Shown: positions 5,936-11,727 of the stretch, piece after piece
How the letters are laid out: each line of letters starts with the position of its first letter
How positions within the stretch are numbered: position 1 is the stretch's first letter
Virus record (IMG/VR): IMGVR_UViG_3300046010_011274
Coordinates: 1 to 38,483 of that record
From: a virus
DNA: 38,483 nucleotides
Direction: 5' to 3' (one strand)
The notes under the pieces: generated by a model
Seen by the model: only the letters and a program-made list of their open reading frames with translations
The model's database searches: none
Told to the model about the DNA's origin: nothing
Made by a program: the position numbers and the translations under genes

Positions 5936-6015
5936 GGCTCAGTATAACCTCTCGCTACGAACGAGTTGAAAGTTTAACTGGATACATGCGGGTTCAACTC
6001 TTGTCTGAGTCACCA
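5936..6015 (+). tRNA. tRNA-Arg(ACG)-like RNA with rearranged middle, copy 2
   Basis: GGCTCAG pairs with CTGAGTC; A and CCA are coded; T-arm GCGGG-TTCAACT-CTTGT. Same odd order as copy 1 at 3117: a short linker, hairpin CTCG-CTACGAA-CGAG (anticodon 5957-5959), then TTGAAAG-TTTAACTGGATACAT. Against copy 1, paired changes occur at three positions inside the middle and throughout acceptor and T stems, so the fold is conserved while the sequence drifts. Confidence 0.62.
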
Positions 6016-6021
6016 AAAATA

Positions 6022-6228
6022 ATGATACAGATCAATCCTACAATTCCATTAATAACACCGAAAGGTAAAGGTTTTGCTCATTTTCTAATTGACTATTCAC
6101 AAGAACATGATTTATTATGGGTCGTGTTTTTAAATGATAGTGGGCAATGTTGGACATTTCCTAATTCAGAAATTCGGATAGATAATAATTATTCATTAGG
6201 GAGAAAACCTCTTGACTCTGGAAATTAA
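6022..6228 (+). CDS. Hypothetical protein (68 aa)
   Basis: Unrecognised. The ATG at 6022 lies 6 nt after the CCA of the Arg-like RNA; the longer reading from 5986 would be encoded by that RNA and is rejected. Contains beta-like stretches (LLWVVFLND). Confidence 0.6.
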   Translation: MIQINPTIPLITPKGKGFAHFLIDYSQEHDLLWVVFLNDSGQCWTFPNSEIRIDNNYSLGRKPLDSGN

Positions 6229-6240
6229 TTGGAGTATAAT
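6212..6240 (+). promoter_or_regulatory. Sigma70-type promoter
   Basis: TTGACT (6212-6217), 17 nt, TATAAT (6235-6240), overlapping the end of the upstream gene. An ATG 4 nt downstream opens only a 12-codon ORF (MFKKRKGFRYIV), so the promoter mainly serves the tRNA-Val genes that follow. Confidence 0.8.
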
Positions 6241-6291
6241 ATCACATGTTTAAAAAAAGAAAAGGATTCAGATACATCGTTTAAATAAAAT

Positions 6292-6366
6292 GCACCTGTA
6301 GCTCAGTGGTAGAGCACCGCTTTTACATGGCGAGGGTCGGGGGTTCGAACCCCTCTAGGTGTACCA
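6292..6366 (+). tRNA. tRNA-Val(TAC)
   Basis: GCACCTG pairs with TAGGTGT (G-U at 1:72); A and CCA coded. Loop TTTACAT gives TAC. D-arm GCTC-AGTGGTA-GAGC and T-arm GGGG-TTCGAAC-CCCT. Confidence 0.93.
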
Positions 6367-6372
6367 GATATT

Positions 6373-6446
6373 CGGAGATTAGCTCAATGGTAGAGTGTTT
6401 GCTCGACATGCAAATGACAAAAGTTCGATTCTTTTATTTCCGACCA
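6373..6446 (+). tRNA. tRNA-Val(GAC), with C33
   Basis: CGGAGAT pairs with ATTTCCG; A and CCA coded. The stem TTTGC/GCAAA is perfect and closes loop TCGACAT, so position 33 is C instead of the near-universal T and the anticodon reads GAC. Body otherwise canonical. Confidence 0.8.
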
Positions 6447-6454
6447 TGTTTCTC

Positions 6455-6483
6455 TTGACAAAGAACATCTTTAGTGTTATACT
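6455..6483 (+). promoter_or_regulatory. Sigma70-type promoter, leaderless
   Basis: TTGACA (6455-6460), 17 nt, TATACT (6478-6483); ATG at 6489, 5 nt later. Confidence 0.8.
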
Positions 6484-6488
6484 ATTGC

Positions 6489-6719
6489 ATGAAAATAACC
6501 GATTTCGTCTACGATAAAAACTTCTGTCAATTTGTATATTACAGACAGAATTTACTTTATTATAGTGTAGTAAAAAAGAATACTTCTGAAAAGTATTTGT
6601 TTCCTATTCCTTTGGATGATCTCGGCGATGCAACGATTAACAACATTGAAAAGAGTATCTTTTTGATGAGGTATATGAGAAAAGCACTTGACGAAGGGAC
6701 ATTAGTACGATATAATTAG
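6489..6719 (+). CDS. Hypothetical protein (76 aa)
   Basis: Unrecognised, rich in Tyr and Phe in the first half. The start is fixed by the promoter whose -10 box ends 5 nt upstream. Followed 2 nt later by the next gene. Confidence 0.65.
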   Translation: MKITDFVYDKNFCQFVYYRQNLLYYSVVKKNTSEKYLFPIPLDDLGDATINNIEKSIFLMRYMRKALDEGTLVRYN

Positions 6720-6721
6720 CC

Positions 6722-6949
6722 ATGAAGAAACCATTTTTGTTAATTGCAGGTTATAGCTACTATCCTTCTTCTGGGACTGGTGATTGGATTTCAACGTTTG
6801 AGACATATGAAGATGCATCGGCAGCAATATGCAAAGTTGATCCTTGGAGAGGGATCAACGAGTATAAAATGTCATCTGACAATAGTGAATATCCAACAAC
6901 CTTTGATTGGTTTGAGATAGTAGATTTGAGAAAATGGACAGAAGATTAA
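6722..6949 (+). CDS. Hypothetical protein (75 aa)
   Basis: Unrecognised; begins MKKPFLLIAGYSYYPSSG and ends FDWFEIVDLRKW, resembling small phage proteins with a short beta-alpha fold. Same transcription unit as 6489. The leader helix of the permuted tRNA starts 7 nt after its stop. Confidence 0.65.
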   Translation: MKKPFLLIAGYSYYPSSGTGDWISTFETYEDASAAICKVDPWRGINEYKMSSDNSEYPTTFDWFEIVDLRKWTED

Positions 6950-6989
6950 ACAATAAGATATGTAACAGTAAATAAATCGCAACGTAAAA

Positions 6990-7080
6990 CCGACATCGAA
7001 AGATATTGTGGCGTTCGAATCCCACCTCGGGGGCATTTCTAAAAAAAACCCCGAGTAGCCAAATTGGTAAAGGCATCGGA
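6990..7080 (+). tRNA. Circularly permuted tRNA gene (class II, Leu-like)
   Basis: The halves are in reversed order. First comes the 3' half: CCGA (6990-6993, anticodon-stem 3' strand), variable arm ATC-GAAA-GAT, T-arm GTGG(C)G-TTCGAAT-CCCAC and 3' acceptor CTCGGGG (7026-7032) with G and CA. After a 16-nt spacer comes the 5' half: acceptor CCCCGAG (7049-7055, 7/7 pairs), TA, D-arm GCC-AAATTGGTAAA-GGC (7058-7074), A, then TCGG (7076-7079) pairing CCGA. Outside the halves AGATATG (6956-6962) pairs with CATATCT (7093-7099). No conventional partner half exists nearby. D-arm and variable arm suggest Leu; the anticodon cannot be read. Confidence 0.75.
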
Positions 7081-7108
7081 GCAAAAACAATGCATATCTG
7101 CAATAAAA

Positions 7109-7183
7109 GTCCCGTTCGTCTAGTGGTTAGGACGGTAGATTTTCAATCTACGAACAGGAGTTCGATTCTCCTACGGGATGCCA
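7109..7183 (+). tRNA. tRNA-Glu(TTC)
   Basis: GTCCCGT pairs with ACGGGAT; discriminator G; CCA coded. Anticodon arm GTAGA-TTTTCAA-TCTAC gives TTC. Confidence 0.95.
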
Positions 7184-7195
7184 GATTTTTTAAAT

Positions 7196-7270
7196 GACTC
7201 TTTAGTGTAACGGTTAGCACATTAGGTTTTGATCCTAATAGTCCGAGTTCAAATCTCGGGGGAGTTACCA
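7196..7270 (+). tRNA. tRNA-Gln(TTG)
   Basis: GACTCTT pairs with GGGAGTT; A and CCA coded. Anticodon arm TTAGG-TTTTGAT-CCTAA gives TTG. T-arm CCGAG-TTCAAAT-CTCGG. Confidence 0.94.
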
Positions 7271-7291
7271 AAAACAATTAAAATCAATACA

Positions 7292-7717
7292 ATGAACGAA
7301 TCTCCAAGAATAATTTACCGTAAATCTGATAATGCCCCGTTTGTCCTACAAGATAATGGGCGATATAAATTAGATACTATGTTATGGTATGGCGAATCTC
7401 ATGGAGAAACTACAATGGATTATGATTTGCTAACTTTATCCGATCCTGAATTTTTCAGTTCGGAGCAGACGAAGAAAAAATTCGTGCGAAGTTTATCAGA
7501 TTCATTGCCGAAATTACCTCTAGTAAAGTTCAATTTCGATGATCTTCCTGTGGAATTTCACAAGCAATACCCTTTTACTGATAAGGAAGTGTTTGTCATA
7601 TTAGGTGAAATAAAACAAATGCCAGGACATTGTATCGTATTACATCATCGGACTGGACAAATTCATAGTGGTTTTCATACGGATAATTTCGTTGAAATTC
7701 CTGAAGAAGAAGCATAA
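7292..7717 (+). CDS. Hypothetical protein (141 aa)
   Basis: Unrecognised soluble protein (begins MNESPRIIYRKSDNAPFVLQ). The ATG at 7292 is preferred because the earlier in-frame start falls inside tRNA-Gln. Followed 6 nt later by tRNA-Ser(GCT). Confidence 0.65.
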   Translation: MNESPRIIYRKSDNAPFVLQDNGRYKLDTMLWYGESHGETTMDYDLLTLSDPEFFSSEQTKKKFVRSLSDSLPKLPLVKFNFDDLPVEFHKQYPFTDKEVFVILGEIKQMPGHCIVLHHRTGQIHSGFHTDNFVEIPEEEA

Positions 7718-7723
7718 AATAAT

Positions 7724-7816
7724 GGAACATAAACCACTTAGGTAGTGGACCTCTTTGCTAAAGAGTGTGAGCCGTAACCAATCGTGCTTGGATTTCGAGT
7801 ATTCTATGTTCCGCCA
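7724..7816 (+). tRNA. tRNA-Ser(GCT)
   Basis: GGAACAT pairs with ATGTTCC; discriminator G; CCA coded. D-arm CCAC-TTAGGTA-GTGG, anticodon loop TTGCTAA gives GCT, long variable arm. The T-stem is weak. Completes a set of four serine tRNAs (TGA, GGA, CGA, GCT). Confidence 0.9.
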
Positions 7817-7826
7817 AATTAAAAAT

Positions 7827-8210
7827 ATGAACATCAATAATGTAATTTTATATCTAGTTGTCCTTTCAATCTTTTCAGGAGTTGCGTATTTTATATACGA
7901 AAACGCCCAATATTCACGGACAGTGACTCAAATTAGAATGGCAATCAATCAAACTATCAATGAAAATGATGCAGCTTCTACCTATAAAGATGTATGGGGA
8001 ACTACCATCGAAGTCTATATAGAACCTCAAACCGATAAAGGAGTGGCCTACTTAGGTGTGAGTGCGGGTAAAGATAAAACATTTGATACAGACGATGATA
8101 TTAAGATCACTGAAATGGATTGGAATAAAGCTCGAATAGTAGGAAATTTCATAGGAAAGAAAAGTAAGGAAACATTCAAAGGTTTGATAGGTGGAATTTT
8201 TTCAAAATGA
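7827..8210 (+). CDS. Pseudopilin-like membrane-anchored protein
   Basis: 127 residues. An N-terminal membrane helix (VILYLVVLSIFSGVAYFIY) is followed by a helical stretch, then DVWGTTIEV and LGVSAGKDKTFDTDDDI. The latter matches the C-terminal pattern of GspG/PilE-type pseudopilins (D-WG ... SAGpDg-fgT-DDI), whose aspartates bind calcium. No prepilin peptidase site is evident. Secretion-type pseudopilins are rare in phages; it may be acquired from the host. Start chosen after tRNA-Ser, as the longer frame lies in the tRNA. Confidence 0.55.
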   Translation: MNINNVILYLVVLSIFSGVAYFIYENAQYSRTVTQIRMAINQTINENDAASTYKDVWGTTIEVYIEPQTDKGVAYLGVSAGKDKTFDTDDDIKITEMDWNKARIVGNFIGKKSKETFKGLIGGIFSK

Positions 8211-8269
8211 ATAAAGAAGAATATATTACATGGTACAAAAACGATCCTGTGAGTATGAAGGGGCAATAG
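8207..8269 (+). CDS. Possible 20-aa coupled ORF
   Basis: A short ORF (MNKEEYITWYKNDPVSMKGQ) begins in an ATGA overlap with the upstream gene, the arrangement common in this genome. Too short to be sure. Confidence 0.3.
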   Translation: MNKEEYITWYKNDPVSMKGQ

Positions 8270-8293
8270 TATTTTAGCATGTTAGTTAAATAA

Positions 8294-8367
8294 CCTTCTG
8301 TAGCTGAGTGGTTTAGCACTGCCTTGATAAGGCATAGACGCAGGTTCGATCCCTGCCAGAAGGACCA
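8294..8367 (+). tRNA. tRNA-Ile(GAT)
   Basis: CCTTCTG pairs with CAGAAGG; A and CCA coded. Anticodon arm TGCC-TTGATAA-GGCA gives GAT. Confidence 0.95.
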
Positions 8368-8381
8368 TTTAAATAATAAAT

Positions 8382-8458
8382 GCTCTTGTGGGCTAACTGG
8401 TAAAGCCGCCTGTTTCAAGCACAGATGATTGTCGGTTCGAATCCGACCAAGAGTTCCA
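8382..8458 (+). tRNA. tRNA with Leu anticodon CAA but class I body
   Basis: GCTCTTG pairs with CAAGAGT; discriminator T; CCA coded. D-arm GGCT-AACTGGTAA-AGCC, anticodon loop TTCAAGC gives CAA, T-arm GTCGG-TTCGAAT-CCGAC. The variable loop has only 5 nt, whereas tRNA-Leu is normally class II with discriminator A. Confidence 0.85.
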
Positions 8459-8460
8459 CT

Positions 8461-8595
8461 ATGATTAAAGGTCAACAAATAATTAAAGAATGTAGAGAGC
8501 GTATGTCGAAATATACAGATGCTCAGAGATTAGAAATAAAAGGATGGGCAGACCGATTGGTGACGGCATCTGTCTCGAAAACAGATGGTCCTTAA
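8461..8595 (+). CDS. Possible small ORF running into tRNA-Ser(CGA)
   Basis: A 44-codon ORF (begins MIKGQQIIKECRERM) starts 3 nt after tRNA-Leu and ends inside tRNA-Ser(CGA). Helical and basic; could be a small protein or a decayed gene tail. Confidence 0.3.
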   Translation: MIKGQQIIKECRERMSKYTDAQRLEIKGWADRLVTASVSKTDGP

Positions 8596-8628
8596 ACGGC
8601 CTTGCGAGTTCGACTCTCGCTCCATCCG
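8542..8628 (+). tRNA. tRNA-Ser(CGA), no coded CCA
   Basis: GGATGGG pairs with TCCATCC; discriminator G, then CAG. Anticodon arm CTGT-CTCGAAA-ACAG gives CGA; long variable arm; T-arm GCGAG-TTCGACT-CTCGC. Confidence 0.93.
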
Positions 8629-8640
8629 CAGTAAGTAAAT

Positions 8641-8717
8641 GCTCATGTAGCCCAACGGAAGAGGCAATGCGTTTAGACCGCATACAGTGACGGGTTCGAA
8701 TCCCTCCGTGAGTACCA
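8641..8717 (+). tRNA. tRNA with Leu anticodon TAG but class I body
   Basis: GCTCATG pairs with CGTGAGT; A and CCA coded. Anticodon arm ATGCG-TTTAGAC-CGCAT gives TAG (codon CUA). The variable loop is short (about 6 nt), unlike normal tRNA-Leu, and the T-stem has only three clear pairs. Confidence 0.85.
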
Positions 8718-8725
8718 TAAATTGT

Positions 8726-8935
8726 ATGAAAAAACAACCATTCGACGCAAACAAACGGACATATCTCAAAACTCGTAAAAACGGAAATTCAACAGAATAT
8801 TTTGTTGATGGTTCTTGGGTCGATATATCGGAAATGCCTCTACCGACATTACTCACCCAGTTCGAAGCATCTGATTCTAGTTCCTCCCATGATTCAGGGT
8901 CATGTGATAGCGGCTGTTCATGTGGAGGAGAATAA
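8726..8935 (+). CDS. Small protein with Ser/Cys-rich tail (69 aa)
   Basis: Begins MKKQPFDANKRTYLKTRKNG and ends in a SSSSHDSGSCDSGCSCGGE tail that could bind metal. No known family. The start after tRNA-Leu is preferred. It is followed 5 nt later by the SLOG-like gene. Confidence 0.6.
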   Translation: MKKQPFDANKRTYLKTRKNGNSTEYFVDGSWVDISEMPLPTLLTQFEASDSSSSHDSGSCDSGCSCGGE

Positions 8936-8940
8936 AACAT

Positions 8941-9453
8941 ATGATAGCTTTTATATCAGGACATCTAGATTTAACGGAACAGGAGTTCATCGAACACTAT
9001 GTTCCAAGAATAGACGATGCTAATCATAATGGTCATCATTTTGTAGTTGGAGATGCGCGAGGGTGTGACACTATGGCTATGAAATATATTCACAGCAAGG
9101 GGTTAGCGGGGCGTCTAACGGTATACCATATGCACACTGCTCCTCGTAATTATGTGGAGGGAGCATGGAAAAGAGGCGGATATGGTGACGATGAAGAACG
9201 TGATGCGACTTTAACATATCAGAGCAATTATGATATTGCATGGGTTAGGTTAGGGAGAGAAAAATCAGGGACATCTAAAAACATAGAAAGACGTAAAGAG
9301 AAAAACAAACAGCTTGCCGATAAATGGAAAAAAGTTCTAAGCGGGAAATTCTCTTCGTCTGCAAAATGTCTCATTATAGAACCTCAAGAAGGCACTATAA
9401 ATATGATTTATGATAATTCAATTTCTGAAAAAAATATTTCCAAAACAATGTGA
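8941..9453 (+). CDS. SLOG-superfamily (Rossmann-like) nucleotide-binding protein
   Basis: 170 residues. It opens with MIAFISGHLDLTEQEF and contains HHFVVGDARGCDTMA, matching the GxxxG(A)RGxD phosphate-binding motif of SLOG/YpsA/DprA-type folds, followed by LTVYHM. SLOG proteins bind nucleotides or nucleotide-derived signals; some act in anti-phage signalling and others in phage biology. The exact role is not deducible. The last residues overlap the zinc-ribbon ORF at 9410 in another frame. Confidence 0.65.
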   Translation: MIAFISGHLDLTEQEFIEHYVPRIDDANHNGHHFVVGDARGCDTMAMKYIHSKGLAGRLTVYHMHTAPRNYVEGAWKRGGYGDDEERDATLTYQSNYDIAWVRLGREKSGTSKNIERRKEKNKQLADKWKKVLSGKFSSSAKCLIIEPQEGTINMIYDNSISEKNISKTM

Positions 9454-9568
9454 TCATAGTTTCAAAATTATCGAGGAAATTACAAATAGAGATTCTCAAG
9501 GATGTAAGAAAACGACATATGTTCTAAAATGTGAAAAATGTTCGAAGAAATCATCCTTTCAAAAATAA
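9410..9568 (+). CDS. Small zinc-ribbon-like protein (52 aa)
   Basis: Begins MIIQFLKKIFPKQCDHSFK and has a C-terminal CEKC knuckle, so a C..H / CxxC zinc site is likely. Overlaps the end of the SLOG gene by 44 nt and ends 1 nt before tRNA-Thr(GGT). Confidence 0.5.
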   Translation: MIIQFLKKIFPKQCDHSFKIIEEITNRDSQGCKKTTYVLKCEKCSKKSSFQK

Positions 9569-9569
9569 C

Positions 9570-9641
9570 GGTCTGTTATTATAGTGGTTATTATGGAAAC
9601 TTGGTATGTTTCAGACGAGGGTTCGATTCTCTCACAGACCT
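9570..9641 (+). tRNA. tRNA-Thr(GGT), no coded CCA
   Basis: GGTCTGT pairs with ACAGACC; discriminator T followed by CAA. Anticodon arm GAAAC-TTGGTAT-GTTTC gives GGT. Confidence 0.92.
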
Positions 9642-9647
9642 CAAATT

Positions 9648-9719
9648 GGCTAATAAGCATAAATGGTGATGCGCTACACTCGTAATGTAGATAAATCGGT
9701 TCGATTCCGTTATTAGCCT
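9648..9719 (+). tRNA. tRNA-Thr(CGT), no coded CCA
   Basis: GGCTAAT pairs with ATTAGCC; discriminator T followed by CAA. Anticodon arm CTACA-CTCGTAA-TGTAG gives CGT. Confidence 0.92.
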
Positions 9720-9730
9720 CAAAAAAACAT

Positions 9731-9759
9731 TTGACAAACACTCACCAATAACCTATAAT
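9731..9759 (+). promoter_or_regulatory. Consensus sigma70-type promoter, leaderless
   Basis: TTGACA (9731-9736), 17 nt, TATAAT (9754-9759): both boxes perfect. ATG at 9765, 5 nt later. Confidence 0.9.
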
Positions 9760-9764
9760 ACCAC

Positions 9765-10205
9765 ATGACATTAACATCCGCACTCAAAGTAAAAAACCGT
9801 CTCATCGGTCAACTCAACAAAATTCGTTCTGATCTTCATGAGCACAATTCAACATGTAAAGATCGAGAGATTGACATCCAAGCTCTGTGGGAAGAGGAGA
9901 TCGATATCCGAAACAAGTTGATCGAACTTAAATCGAAAATTTCAAAAGAGACTGCTAAGATATCAGATAAATTGGTCAGTTTAGCCGAACACAAATCTTA
10001 TCTACAATTCTTGAATGGGCTGTCTTGCCGAACAGGTGAAGATGTATCAATTGTATGTTATGGTAGTTCTGCGACCAAAACCGAAAACTGGTCTTCATAT
10101 ATTTCAGAGACAACACGTAGACAGTTGATAAAAGAAACCGACGAACAAATTGCATGGTTGCAAGATGGCATCGACGAGTTTAATGCGACGACTGTTATTG
10201 ATTAA
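9765..10205 (+). CDS. Coiled-coil protein (146 aa)
   Basis: Unrecognised. Residues 5-85 are charged and heptad-like (KVKNRLIGQLNKIRSDLHEH, then IDIQALWEEEIDIRNKLIELK), predicting a long coiled coil, followed by a small C-terminal part. It starts 5 nt after a perfect promoter, so probably strongly and early expressed. Confidence 0.7.
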   Translation: MTLTSALKVKNRLIGQLNKIRSDLHEHNSTCKDREIDIQALWEEEIDIRNKLIELKSKISKETAKISDKLVSLAEHKSYLQFLNGLSCRTGEDVSIVCYGSSATKTENWSSYISETTRRQLIKETDEQIAWLQDGIDEFNATTVID

Positions 10206-10398
10206 TTTTCTTCGATAATTAGGTGAACAGTAGTTTGTGAATATATCTTATTCCTCGATTGGAAACTATATAAATGATACTGATTACGAATGTAAACTTT
10301 AAATTTTAGTAAACATAAAAAGTAAAGCATAAAATTCAACAATCAAACTGTGGCTTTTTTACAATACCACTCAGTAGTTTGATTATCGAAGAAACCTT
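10206..10398 (+). other. Non-coding leader with hairpin before the Tyr-like RNA
   Basis: AT-rich, no ORF. AATCAAACTGTGG (10341-10353) pairs with CCAC (10367-10370) and AGTTTGATT (10376-10384): 13 pairs with a 5-nt bulge. The hairpin ends 14 nt before the Tyr-like RNA. Confidence 0.5.
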
Positions 10399-10489
10399 GG
10401 GCCGATTTCCGCACGGAGGACTGTAAATCCTTCGCCTTAATAATAGTGCGGTGGTCGGGTAACTAGTTCGATTCTAGGTCGGCCCACCA
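10399..10489 (+). tRNA. tRNA-Tyr(GTA)-like RNA lacking a normal D-arm
   Basis: GGGCCGA pairs with TCGGCCC; A and CCA coded. The anticodon hairpin CGGAGGA-CTGTAAA-TCCTTCG carries the exact Tyr loop (GTA) on a 7-bp stem. The 8 nt before it cannot form a D-arm; instead CCGCA (10409-10413) pairs with TGCGG (10447-10451) in the variable region, enclosing the anticodon hairpin. The T-arm is CTAG-TTCGATT-CTAG. The topology resembles the two Arg(ACG)-like RNAs. Confidence 0.6.
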
Positions 10490-10490
10490 T

Positions 10491-10642
10491 GCACCGTAAA
10501 ACTCCTATCATCAGGGAGTGGATGATGAATAACGCTTAGAAGTAACTTAAAGAAGAGCACTTACTATATATTTGATGGAAACGATAGCTACGTGGAAATC
10601 CTCAGACTTTAAGAGAAAATAAGAGCACGTTATAACGGTGCA
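10491..10642 (+). ncRNA. Structured RNA closed by a tRNA-acceptor-like helix
   Basis: GCACCGT (10491-10497) pairs perfectly with ACGGTGC (10635-10641), followed by A and ACCA, starting 1 nt after the Tyr-like RNA. Inside: ACTCC/GGAGT (10501-10505/10515-10519) or the competing ATCATC/GATGAT (10507-10512/10521-10526), and CTTAAAG/CTTTAAG (10546-10552/10607-10613). There is no T-arm or readable anticodon loop. Could be a tRNA with an insertion or a new multi-branched RNA. Confidence 0.4.
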
Positions 10643-10661
10643 ACCATTTCAAAATAAACAT

Positions 10662-10865
10662 ATGACAGAAAAACAATTTTACCGTGTGAGTCACAACTTG
10701 GAAAAAGAATTAATCCTTCAATCAAGGTTATTATACGGTGAAAAAACGCGAGTTAGATGTGACCATACTAACAATACTGAAGAGGACATCAAGAATAACC
10801 GAGTAGTTGCTCATATATTTCCACCAATAAAAAACATCAAAATAGACATAGATATAGGCATATGA
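10662..10865 (+). CDS. Hypothetical protein (67 aa)
   Basis: Unrecognised basic protein. The ATG at 10662 is preferred over the GTG at 10638 that lies inside the RNA above. It overlaps the next gene by ATGA. Confidence 0.6.
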   Translation: MTEKQFYRVSHNLEKELILQSRLLYGEKTRVRCDHTNNTEEDIKNNRVVAHIFPPIKNIKIDIDIGI

Positions 10866-11131
10866 CAATAGATCAATTTAATAAATTAACGGTAAATTCT
10901 CTGGTCCGTATTTCAGTTAAGGGGAGAAATGTCCCCACGGCATGGGGGTCGGCCTACAGAATTAATCGCACCACGAAGTCAATTAAACCTTTTGGTTCAA
11001 AACGTTGGTATAACTATAAACAAGTGTCAATCGATTCTGAAAAATATCGTGGGAATGGTATTTGGGGTGTCGGTTCGCCTACGTTTGTGGTAGAAATGCA
11101 AGCCACGGAATATGAAATATCTAAAATGTAA
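10862..11131 (+). CDS. Hypothetical protein (89 aa)
   Basis: Unrecognised basic, Trp- and Tyr-containing protein (begins MTIDQFNKLTVNSLVRI). Coupled to the upstream gene by ATGA. Part of the 10662-12039 unit of tightly packed small genes. Confidence 0.65.
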   Translation: MTIDQFNKLTVNSLVRISVKGRNVPTAWGSAYRINRTTKSIKPFGSKRWYNYKQVSIDSEKYRGNGIWGVGSPTFVVEMQATEYEISKM

Positions 11132-11136
11132 AATCT

Positions 11137-11370
11137 ATGAATGATGTAGAGACATTGAAAGGTGAATATTATATTCGATACAAATATCCTTATGTGTTAC
11201 CAGGGTCAGAACATTTAAATGATTGGAAAATTGTTAGGAATTTTTCAGGTTCTCACGATCCCCGAAAATTCGATTCTATAGAAGCATGTGAATCTGAAAT
11301 ATATGCACTAAAAACTTGTTTGGGATGTAAACCAGAAGAAATTGAAATTATTACAGAATTGAATTTATGA
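11137..11370 (+). CDS. Hypothetical protein (77 aa)
   Basis: Unrecognised. Overlaps the next gene by ATGA at its end. Two cysteines near the C-terminus (CESEIY, TCLGC). Confidence 0.65.
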   Translation: MNDVETLKGEYYIRYKYPYVLPGSEHLNDWKIVRNFSGSHDPRKFDSIEACESEIYALKTCLGCKPEEIEIITELNL

Positions 11371-11726
11371 AACTAACAGCAAAAGAAAAACAGCTAATCT
11401 TGGAAAAGAGAGCGCAGGAGGAAGCAAGCAAACCGAAAAAACATGGGGTTTTAAAACATGATCTATTCGTCCTAGACTTTAGAGAGCCGAGAGTCGATAT
11501 CGATATTTCAGATATAATCGAAGAATATGGATGGCATATTCCTAAAAATGCAGTTGATGAAATCAGAACCCGTTGTTTAAATGAGGACGATATGATCATT
11601 GCGAAAAAAGGAACCAAATTTGATTGTTATATCGATGGTGGTGAAGAATTATGGTATGATGCCGAGGGTATCGGTATAGAAGAAGTGGATTCCGAATGGG
11701 CAAAAAAACATTTAACAGTAAAATAA
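11367..11726 (+). CDS. Hypothetical protein (119 aa)
   Basis: Unrecognised. A charged N-terminal helix (MKLTAKEKQLILEKRAQEEA) is followed by an acidic domain. Coupled to the upstream gene by ATGA; the lipoprotein gene follows after 1 nt. Confidence 0.65.
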   Translation: MKLTAKEKQLILEKRAQEEASKPKKHGVLKHDLFVLDFREPRVDIDISDIIEEYGWHIPKNAVDEIRTRCLNEDDMIIAKKGTKFDCYIDGGEELWYDAEGIGIEEVDSEWAKKHLTVK

Positions 11727-11727
11727 T

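Noticed and set aside
8176-8940. Several minus-strand ORFs antisense to the tRNA cluster (also 2994-3197, 6855-7103, 9559-9741)
   Set aside because: They are antisense readings of tRNA genes (typical RHE-, EGVEP- and GFEP-like peptides) and overlap well-supported tRNAs.
1-11000. Group I introns around the endonuclease genes and unusual tRNAs
   Set aside because: No recognisable P/Q/R/S core sequences were seen, and the unusual tRNAs are too compact to hold such introns.
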